A DNA stretch of 64,000 nt from Levilinea sp. (GTDB taxonomy: Bacteria > Chloroflexota > Anaerolineae > Anaerolineales > Anaerolineaceae), in the NCBI GenBank assembly GCA_029975215.1, contig JARKPO010000067.1:1-64000 (forward strand). The letters are read 5' to 3'. Below the pieces are notes generated by a model that was not told the origin of the DNA, ran no database searches, and saw only the letters and a list, made by a program, of their open reading frames with translations. Positions 15,605 through 22,482 of this stretch are shown in pieces. Position 1 is the stretch's first letter. Every line of letters starts with the position of its first letter. The position numbers and the translations under genes were made by a program.

Positions 15605-16879
15605 TTAAGCGTGAGCGGGAGATGAGGTTTGCTTTTCAAAGAAGAACAGGAGAAAACCGATCAAGCGGAAGGCGGCGCTGATCAGCAGGCCGGCACCCAG
15701 ACCAATCCAACCGGCCAGGAAAGACGCCAGGAGGGGGGCAAGAATGGAGGGGATGTATTCCAGGCTTTGGGAGAAGGAAATGAAAGTAGCGCTGTACTCT
15801 GGCGGCACAGTTTTCATTAACTCGTCGAAAAATACCAGGTTCAGCCCAGCCTGAAAGATGCCGGCTAGTCCGGCAAAGACGGCGATGAGACCCACCTGAT
15901 GGGTGAGGGCCACGGCCAGGGGGTACAGCGACAGCCCGAATGTGGTCCACAGCAGCACTTTGCGAGCCCCTTTGGAACGCGATTGGCGGGTCCAGAAGAA
16001 GTAGCCGAGGATGAGAATAGCGGTTTGGGCGGTGGTGATGGTGGCAATCCAGGAATCGCTGGCTTTGACCTCGCGCACGAAGTAGAGGGGCAGCAAGGGA
16101 ACGGAGAGGATGGCGCCGGTGTTGTAGACCAAACGTTTGGCCACAAAGCTAACAAATGCTTTTTGGGAGGAGATGAGCGATAGATAATTGTGAACGCTTT
16201 CGCGGATGGACCGGGCGCGGATTTCGGCCGGTGGGGTGACTTTTTCCAGAGTAAGGTGGCTGGAGAAATAGTAACTGATGAGGCCGCCAACCGACAGGCC
16301 CAAGAATACGATCTGGTAATTGAGCGGGTAGGCCAGACGATCTAAGGTCCATCCCACCGCCATGACGGTGATCGAGGTGGTGAGGCCGAGGATACTCCAG
16401 CGTCGGCTCATCAGCTCGAAACGGCCGACCGGACCGGCCACCGCGTTCATGACCACGGAGAATGAGATGGACAGGGCGGTTTGGGGGATGGTAACTAAAG
16501 CCCAGATAAGCAGGATGGTAAATATCAGGGAATCTTTGGGTACCAGCCAGATGGCCAGCCCAGTGAGAGCATAGGAGGTGAGGTAAAGCAGGCGGGAGCC
16601 AGAAAACCAGGGGACAATGTCGCGCTGGCGCTGGAGCAGGCGGCCGATGGGGATGGACAGCAGCAGGCCGGTGACAGCGGGCATGGTGGTAAGCAGGCTG
16701 ACTTCCAGATTGGAGGCCCCTTCGCGGGCGAGGAAAACCGGCAAAAAAGGAGCAGCAGCGTTGGCCAGGCCAACACCGATGGCATCAATTTGAACGTTGA
16801 CAAAATTGCGCTTGTGAATCGTTGGGCTGCTTTGCGGTGTAGAAAACCAACGAATCAAGCGTTGGAACAGCTTAAGCAT
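15605..16879 (-). CDS. Major facilitator superfamily transporter
   Basis: A 424-residue integral membrane protein with about 12 hydrophobic segments. The loop between helices 2 and 3 reads SIPIGRLLQRQRD, a degenerate form of the MFS motif A, and a hydrophilic central loop separates two six-helix halves. The substrate is unknown; the general pattern resembles drug- or metabolite-efflux MFS proteins. It starts 28 bases downstream of the last gene of the Hsp70/AAA cluster, so it could be co-transcribed with it. No terminator is visible between the two. Confidence 0.85.
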   Translation of the reverse strand: MLKLFQRLIRWFSTPQSSPTIHKRNFVNVQIDAIGVGLANAAAPFLPVFLAREGASNLEVSLLTTMPAVTGLLLSIPIGRLLQRQRDIVPWFSGSRLLYLTSYALTGLAIWLVPKDSLIFTILLIWALVTIPQTALSISFSVVMNAVAGPVGRFELMSRRWSILGLTTSITVMAVGWTLDRLAYPLNYQIVFLGLSVGGLISYYFSSHLTLEKVTPPAEIRARSIRESVHNYLSLISSQKAFVSFVAKRLVYNTGAILSVPLLPLYFVREVKASDSWIATITTAQTAILILGYFFWTRQSRSKGARKVLLWTTFGLSLYPLAVALTHQVGLIAVFAGLAGIFQAGLNLVFFDELMKTVPPEYSATFISFSQSLEYIPSILAPLLASFLAGWIGLGAGLLISAAFRLIGFLLFFFEKQTSSPAHA

Positions 16880-16907
16880 GAAGCCTTCTTTCGATTGGTT
16901 TTATTCA

Positions 16908-19157
16908 TTATAGCTGAATATCGAATTCTCCGGCCTGGATGACTGCAGAACCCAGTTCGATCTCATATTGTTGACGGCGGCGGAGAATTTCTAACACATA
17001 GGTCAGCCAGACACGCTCAGTGGGATGAGTGTTTGCAGCCAGCAGACTCTGTACGCGAGATAGGGCAGCGGGAGGGAGCTGCTCCAAGTTTTGATGGGTT
17101 AAAAGGAAGAGCTCCAAATCCCAGGCTAACAAAGATCCGTCCATAGCGGAGGTGACCAGGAAACGCCCATCGGGTGAGACCGCGGCGGCGAGAATGGCTT
17201 TCGAATGGTTGGTGAGTGCCGGCAGAAGGGCCTGGCCGTTGATGGGATTCCAGCATGTGATTTGCCCGCGGTCATCTCCCATGAATACGGCTGAGATGGT
17301 GGGATGATGGATGAGGCAGGTGGCGCGGCCTGTTTCGGGAGGGAGAGAAAAATGGTTCAGACTGCGCCCGCTGGCGTAATTCCAAACACACAGGCGTCCG
17401 TCGCGACCGGCGGTGACCGCGGCGGCGGCGGATGGTGAGAGGGCTAAGGCAGTGATGGGGCCGTCATGAGCGGGCAGTTCCCACAATTTTTGCCCGTCGG
17501 CAGCACCCCAGACGTGCAATTTGCCGAGGCTGCCAGTGGTGATGAGCAGGTCGCCCTGGGCGGAGCAGTGCAGTGAGGTGATTTCCTGATCGCCGGGGGC
17601 AGCCTGCCAGAGTTCTCCACCGACGGGGAAACGCCAGGCGCGCACCGTTCCATCAAACCCAGCGCTGAAAAAGGTGCGTTCATCGGCTGATATAGCCAGA
17701 CCGCGGATCAAATTGGTATGGCCAGTGATGGATTTAGCCAACTGGTAATTATCCAGGCGAAATATGTGAACAGCGTTATCGCCGCCAGCGGCAGCCAGGT
17801 AGGAGCCCTGGGCGTTGACCGCCAGGGTGCGAATGGGGCGGGTGGGAGCCAGGATGACCTGCTCCTGAAAATCCCAATGAGGGATATCGAAGAAGTGGAT
17901 GGCCGATGCGGTCGTTCCGGCGATGAGGTAGCTGCCGGAGGGTTCAAAGAGCAGGGAGGAAACCACGGCTTCCAACCCTTTCAGGCGGCGCGGTTGGGCA
18001 AGAGTGAATGGGGTTCTTTGACATTCATTTCCCAGAGTTAGCAATTGGGCGTAAAAGTCGCGGTCTTGCGCGTTGGGCGGCTGCCATCCCAACTTGCGCA
18101 GGACGTCGAGGATGCGGATGGATTCGGTGGGCGGGGAAACCAGGATCAGCTTCCATAAATCGGCGGCACGCTCAGATTGGGCCAGGGCCTGAACGGCCGT
18201 CTGCCAGTCGGCAGCGGAAAGCTCCGATAACCAGCGCGGCCGGGCTGAGGTGGCTGGATTCAGCCATTCGATGTGGCCGGAGGCGCGGCTTTGGGCCAGG
18301 ATACGGCGGCGAAGGGCGGGTGAGGCTGCGTCGTAAACGGACGTGAGCAGCGTGTGGTTAAAATCTACGCGTTCGTATTCCGCCCATTGGCCGGAGAGGA
18401 AGAAGAACAAGGCGCGCTGCAGCGAATCGGAAGGAGCAGCCTGGAGGGTCAGGGCGGTGTGCAGGGCCTGGGGATCATCGAAACGCAGGAACAAGGCCGC
18501 CAGCGCATCCGCAGCGGGCTGACTGCCTTTCTGAATGTGTTCAGACAGAACGGCGAGGAAGATGGATCGCAGCTCGGCGTTGAGGGTGGGGTAGCCGTGA
18601 TTGAGGATATCCGCGTAGACTTCGGGCTGGTCGGGGGAGGCAGCGATGGTGACGATCCAGATCCAGGGGGACAGGTGGTAATTTTTGGCCGCCTGGAGGA
18701 GATGCTGTTGAATGACAGGCGCGGACTGACGGTAGAAGGCGGTGAGGGCGGTGAAGGCCTGCGGCTGGCTGGCCCATTGATCCGGCGGCTGAGTCAGGAA
18801 GGCGAAGGCGTTCTGCGCCTGGGGGTCGGGGTGGGTGAGGCCGCGGGTGAGGATGGCCTGGGCGGTGTCTGGGTGGGCCCAGATGAAGTACAGCTCAAAA
18901 AGCTGGAGAACGGCCTCAGGCGAACCCTGGGAGGCCATTTGCCCCAGAGCCTGAAGGGCCAGCGCACGAGTTTCTGGAATGGGGCAATCCGCGGCAGCCT
19001 GGGATAAAAAGGCGACGGATTGAGGAGAGCCGTCGTCCTGCAGGGCGGCCACAGCCCCGCGCAGCAATAAGAACTGCTGAAGCGAATCAGAACCCAGCGC
19101 GTTGGGGTTGGCGCTGTTGAGAAATTTCGCCAGGGCATTCAGATCTTCGGGGGTCAT
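16908..19157 (-). CDS. HEAT-like/WD40 scaffold protein (second of two)
   Basis: A 749-residue cytosolic protein without signal peptide. Residues 1 to about 370 are helical and repetitive, HEAT-like; residues about 400-680 form WD40 blades with repeats such as GHTNLIRGLAISADERTFFS, DGTVRAWRF and AHDGPITALALSP. The last 70 residues form a helical tail ending EIELGSAVIQAGEFDIQL. The other HEAT/WD40 protein of this locus ends in a related tail (EIGTIPTLTVGEFDILL), so the two are paralogues. It is the last gene of the eight-gene chaperone-like cluster and overlaps the radical SAM gene by 4 bases (ATGA). Probably a scaffold or client-recognition subunit (inference); exact function unknown. Confidence 0.85.
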   Translation of the reverse strand: MTPEDLNALAKFLNSANPNALGSDSLQQFLLLRGAVAALQDDGSPQSVAFLSQAAADCPIPETRALALQALGQMASQGSPEAVLQLFELYFIWAHPDTAQAILTRGLTHPDPQAQNAFAFLTQPPDQWASQPQAFTALTAFYRQSAPVIQQHLLQAAKNYHLSPWIWIVTIAASPDQPEVYADILNHGYPTLNAELRSIFLAVLSEHIQKGSQPAADALAALFLRFDDPQALHTALTLQAAPSDSLQRALFFFLSGQWAEYERVDFNHTLLTSVYDAASPALRRRILAQSRASGHIEWLNPATSARPRWLSELSAADWQTAVQALAQSERAADLWKLILVSPPTESIRILDVLRKLGWQPPNAQDRDFYAQLLTLGNECQRTPFTLAQPRRLKGLEAVVSSLLFEPSGSYLIAGTTASAIHFFDIPHWDFQEQVILAPTRPIRTLAVNAQGSYLAAAGGDNAVHIFRLDNYQLAKSITGHTNLIRGLAISADERTFFSAGFDGTVRAWRFPVGGELWQAAPGDQEITSLHCSAQGDLLITTGSLGKLHVWGAADGQKLWELPAHDGPITALALSPSAAAAVTAGRDGRLCVWNYASGRSLNHFSLPPETGRATCLIHHPTISAVFMGDDRGQITCWNPINGQALLPALTNHSKAILAAAVSPDGRFLVTSAMDGSLLAWDLELFLLTHQNLEQLPPAALSRVQSLLAANTHPTERVWLTYVLEILRRRQQYEIELGSAVIQAGEFDIQL

Positions 19158-19717
19158 AGGACAGGTGGATTGATGCCGCTGATACGGATTTCGCCGTCGG
19201 GAGCCAGGATGATTTCGGCCTGCTCCACCTGGTCGAAATCGGCCGGGGTGTAACGATGAGTGAGAAAATGGAAGGTTTTATTGGCGGATCCGGCCAGATG
19301 ATGAGCGAGGCGGCTGGCTTGCTGGTAGCGGCCGGTGATGCACACATCCACGAGACTCGTGAGAGCAGATGCCCCCGGCATTTTCTGAATTTCTTCCCAG
19401 GTATATCCAGTAAACAGGATGACCGAAAGGGTGGTGCTGGCACGAACCTGCTGGAGGAGTTGGATGAGGGGGCGCAGCTGCTGGAGCGGTTCGCCGCCGG
19501 AGATGGTGAGACCGGCGGTATCTGGCGGCAGGGATTGAACCCACTGGAAGACGGCATCCACCGCGTAGGAGGCGCCGCCCGTGGGGGCGTGAGTCAGCGG
19601 GTTGAAGCAGCCCGGGCAGGCCAGGGTGCAGCCTTGCAGCCACACTACGGCGCGTTGACCGGGGCCGTTCACCTTGCTGGACGGTTCCAGATGATGCACT
19701 TGAAGCGCGGAGGACAC
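19154..19717 (-). CDS. NrdG-like radical SAM protein
   Basis: A 187-residue radical SAM protein with the cluster-binding motif C30-x3-C34-x2-C37 (GCTLACPGC) and the SAM-contact segment TISGGEPLQQ. Size and sequence resemble activases such as NrdG and other '4Fe-4S single cluster' proteins, which generate glycyl radicals. No glycyl-radical enzyme gene is adjacent, so an activase role is not supported by context. It lies between the DUF2997 gene and the second HEAT/WD40 gene, within the Hsp70/Ycf46 cluster. C-terminal segment EIILAPDGEIRISGI may be a small beta domain. Function within the cluster is unknown. Confidence 0.87.
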   Translation of the reverse strand: MSSALQVHHLEPSSKVNGPGQRAVVWLQGCTLACPGCFNPLTHAPTGGASYAVDAVFQWVQSLPPDTAGLTISGGEPLQQLRPLIQLLQQVRASTTLSVILFTGYTWEEIQKMPGASALTSLVDVCITGRYQQASRLAHHLAGSANKTFHFLTHRYTPADFDQVEQAEIILAPDGEIRISGINPPVL

Positions 19718-19731
19718 GACAGGATTCCGGA

Positions 19732-19941
19732 TCAGCTTTTGGTGGTTAATTGCTGGGAATTTCCCAGAGGGTTGTCTTCGTCGAGCGCTTCGGGGGTCAT
19801 TTCGCGCAGCAGGACTTCGCCTCCCAGGGCAGCTTCGAGGCTTTGGGTCAAATCCAGGCAGGCTTTGCCTTTAACGCCGCGCACGTGAATTTCTACCTGT
19901 CCCTTTTTATTGATGGTGATCTCAATTTCTTGCAGGTCCAT
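19732..19941 (-). CDS. DUF2997 family small protein
   Basis: A 69-residue protein. The N-terminal half (EIEITINKKGQVEIHVRGVKG) looks like a beta hairpin and is followed by C28 in KACLDLTQSLEAALG, a pattern matching DUF2997. Members are commonly found beside DUF1257/Ycf35 genes, as here (24 bases downstream of it). Its biochemical role is unknown. The ATG at 19941 has AAAGGAGATC upstream. The tail after residue 50 is acidic and probably disordered. Confidence 0.8.
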   Translation of the reverse strand: MDLQEIEITINKKGQVEIHVRGVKGKACLDLTQSLEAALGGEVLLREMTPEALDEDNPLGNSQQLTTKS

Positions 19942-19965
19942 GTTCCGATCTCCTTTACCTGAGGG

Positions 19966-20346
19966 TCAGGCCAGCTTGCGCAGAACCAGACGAACCTCGC
20001 CATTTTTTTCGGTGGTTTCTTCAACCAGGGTGAACCCCTGTTCTTCCAGGCGCGCACGGGTGGCGTGATAGGCGTAGCGTTGGCTGAGCTTATCGAGGAA
20101 GGCATCTTTTTCAAGGCCGCGCACACCCCACCAATCGGCTACCAGTTCGTAGCCGGCAGGGGTTTCGCGGAAGCCGATATCGTAGCTGAGGTTCAGCTTG
20201 ACTTTGATGTTCACTTTTTGACTGGCGCCTGCAAAGCCGCCCACTTTTAAATCGCCTTCTTCAACCTGGTAGCCCATGTCCTTCAGGGCGGCCAGGAGAT
20301 ACACACGTTCGATAAGTTTGGTCTTGATGCGAGAGAAATGTGACAT
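19966..20346 (-). CDS. DUF1257 (Ycf35-like) protein
   Basis: A 126-residue soluble protein that begins MSHFSRIKTKLIERVYLLAAL and continues with the family pattern of a degenerate beta-rich middle (VNIKVKLNLSYDIGF) and WWGVRGLEKDAFLDKLSQRYAYH. This matches DUF1257, known from cyanobacteria and some plastid genomes as Ycf35. Biochemical function is not established. The ATG at 20346 is chosen over an upstream GTG because GGAGG lies 6 bases before it. Together with a Ycf46-type ATPase in the same operon it points to a conserved partnership (inference). Confidence 0.88.
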   Translation of the reverse strand: MSHFSRIKTKLIERVYLLAALKDMGYQVEEGDLKVGGFAGASQKVNIKVKLNLSYDIGFRETPAGYELVADWWGVRGLEKDAFLDKLSQRYAYHATRARLEEQGFTLVEETTEKNGEVRLVLRKLA

Positions 20347-20378
20347 TTTTACCTCCACATACCTACGGAAACCAGCGG

Positions 20379-21968
20379 CTAGACTAAACGAACGACCGGG
20401 AAGTCCTTATGCGTCAGGGTACCGGTGGAAAGATCACGGCTGGTGATGGTGAGACGCTTGTTGGCGTCAATATTGAATTCTACCTCAAAGCGGGCCTCAC
20501 CCTGGCGCGCGGGCGGATCGGCGCTGAGGAAGGTGGGACTGGATTCGTTCATCCAATATTGGGTTCTCTGTTCCTGTTCGTGCGGCGACAACTGGATGAC
20601 GCGGGCGGCTCCGGTGGGATCAAAGACCAGCTCCATCTCCGGCTTGCTGGGCGCGGCGTTGTGGCTCATTTCGTAGATGGCCAGACCGAGCTGGCGTTGG
20701 CCGTCATACGAGGCTTTGATGGTCAGGCGGGAGACGGGTTGGGTGGTGGGGTAGCGCGTGCCGCTGGGCACGATGGGATGGTAATCGTAGGAGCCTTTTT
20801 GGGGGTTGATGTAGCGGATGGCATAGGTGTGCTGGATGTGGTCGAAGAAATCCACCCCAGCCACAAAGGCGGCGGCTCCGCGGGCGATGGCGTCCAGGGG
20901 TCGGTTGAAGAAAACGCGCTCTTTGCCGAAATATTGCCGCAAGGCACGCTGCACGGAGGGAATCTGGCTGGAGCCCCCAACCATGAGAACAGCCTGGATG
21001 GACTCTTCATTGTACCCGCGCTCGCGGGCGGCGTTGATGGCCCCGCGAACGGTGTGGTTGATGCCGGCGTACAGATCGTGCTGATCTAAAATTTCTTCGA
21101 AGCTGGTGCGCGTGTAGGCAGCGGAAAGCATCTCGCCCGAATCGGGATTGATCAGATTCAGGTCGGCAGATTCCTGGAAGGATAGCGACTCCTTGACGCG
21201 TTCACATTCAACCAGGAGCAGATTGGAGAGGCGGCGGATTTCTTCATCCGATTCCAGGCGATTATTGCGCTTGAGAAAATCCATGTACAGCCACTGGTCA
21301 ATGCTGGTTCCGCCGATGGTGCGGCCGGCTTTGCCCAGCACCCGGCAGCGGCGGCCGCCGTCCTGAGAGGCTTCGGCTTCCATGAGGACCACGGCGGCAT
21401 GCAGGGTTCCGCCGCCAAAATCAAAGATCAGGTAGGCATTGCCGGGCTGAATATGCGCGCCGTACCCCAGGGCGGCGGCTGAGGGTTCATCAATCAGGCG
21501 GAAGCGCGGCATAGCGGCATTTTCGGCCACCTTCACCAGCCAGTTTTCGTAATGTTCGTAGGCCTCCACCGGCACAGAGAAGGCGACCTCTTCCTGATTA
21601 GCACCGGTTTCTTCCCCGGCGAAAAGCAGCAGGGTGGAGAGAAAATCTTCGCCTGCTTGATAGGGGGTGATCTCGCGGCCGTTGAGGCGCACACGGATGG
21701 GACTGCGGCTGCTGATGTACCGTTTCATCCAGCGGAAAGTGCGTTGGGATTGATAGAGGCCGCGTTGGATGACTTGACTGCCGATCCAACGCCGGTCGTC
21801 TTCGGCGTAATGGATGAGCGAAGGGATGACATACACCGGAGAGCCGTCCTGCTGATAGGAGCGTGAATATTCCGACAGACGCAGCGGGAGACCTTCCTGA
21901 TGGGTGGGATCCCACAAAGCCAAGACGGTGTTGGAAGTGCCAAAATCAACAGCTAAACGGCCAGCCAT
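20379..21968 (-). CDS. Divergent Hsp70-family protein
   Basis: A 529-residue Hsp70-like ATPase, shorter than DnaK (about 610-640). The nucleotide-binding domain is intact: phosphate-1 motif RLAVDFGTSNTVLAL, phosphate-2 motif YLIFDFGGGTLHAAVV, and adenosine motif VLMVGGSSQIPSVQRAL. The C-terminal part (about residues 390-529) is a compact beta region ending FNIDANKRLTITSRDLSTG, like the start of a DnaK substrate-binding domain, and the helical lid is missing. It is directly followed on the 5' side by a GrpE-like gene two bases away, so the two probably act together. It is not the housekeeping DnaK. Substrates are unknown. Confidence 0.92.
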   Translation of the reverse strand: MAGRLAVDFGTSNTVLALWDPTHQEGLPLRLSEYSRSYQQDGSPVYVIPSLIHYAEDDRRWIGSQVIQRGLYQSQRTFRWMKRYISSRSPIRVRLNGREITPYQAGEDFLSTLLLFAGEETGANQEEVAFSVPVEAYEHYENWLVKVAENAAMPRFRLIDEPSAAALGYGAHIQPGNAYLIFDFGGGTLHAAVVLMEAEASQDGGRRCRVLGKAGRTIGGTSIDQWLYMDFLKRNNRLESDEEIRRLSNLLLVECERVKESLSFQESADLNLINPDSGEMLSAAYTRTSFEEILDQHDLYAGINHTVRGAINAARERGYNEESIQAVLMVGGSSQIPSVQRALRQYFGKERVFFNRPLDAIARGAAAFVAGVDFFDHIQHTYAIRYINPQKGSYDYHPIVPSGTRYPTTQPVSRLTIKASYDGQRQLGLAIYEMSHNAAPSKPEMELVFDPTGAARVIQLSPHEQEQRTQYWMNESSPTFLSADPPARQGEARFEVEFNIDANKRLTITSRDLSTGTLTHKDFPVVRLV

Positions 21969-21970
21969 GC

Positions 21971-22477
21971 TTAATCCTTTCTACGTTCCACACCCGCCTT
22001 GCGCAGCACCTGACCGCGAAAGGCGATCCCCACCAGACGGATGACAGCCGGTTCCCCTGCCCTGGATTCTGAATCGGGACTGAGGGCTATGTGCAAGTTG
22101 GGGTCAAAATTAACAGTTGCGCCGATTTCACCGATGGGCTGGAACCCCAGCGGCTCCAGGCCGCGCAGCAGACGAACCGCTGCCAGGGCGATGCTTTCTG
22201 CGGCCACCGGCCGGGTTTGGGTTTCAAGCAGATAGGCTTGCGTGTAGATTTGGACGGCGGTGGGTGCGATATCTTGAATGTATTGTTCGATGGCCTGGCT
22301 GACGGCGGCATTTTGCAGCTCTTTTTGTTCAAGCTGCACACGGCTCAAGTCAGCCTGCAGGGCAGCGATGATTTTATCACGCTCGGCGAGTTCCATTTGC
22401 AGGGATTGGATCTGATTTTGAAATTCGTGAATTTCATCGCTATGCGGCTCTTGTTTGGACGAAAACCAGGGGGACAT
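21971..22477 (-). CDS. GrpE-like nucleotide exchange factor
   Basis: A 168-residue protein with a coiled-coil N-terminal half (residues 15-60) and a C-terminal segment VIRLVGIAFRGQVLRKAGVE that matches the end of GrpE proteins. Its place next to the divergent Hsp70 supports a dedicated exchange-factor role. The ATG at 22477 has GAGGAG 8 bases upstream; a GTG at 22486 is in frame but badly spaced. The middle part (ALAAVRLLRGLEPLGFQPIGEIG) resembles the GrpE beta-domain lead-in. Assignment as GrpE is by pattern, not by strong overall similarity. Confidence 0.78.
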   Translation of the reverse strand: MSPWFSSKQEPHSDEIHEFQNQIQSLQMELAERDKIIAALQADLSRVQLEQKELQNAAVSQAIEQYIQDIAPTAVQIYTQAYLLETQTRPVAAESIALAAVRLLRGLEPLGFQPIGEIGATVNFDPNLHIALSPDSESRAGEPAVIRLVGIAFRGQVLRKAGVERRKD

Positions 22478-22482
22478 AGGCT

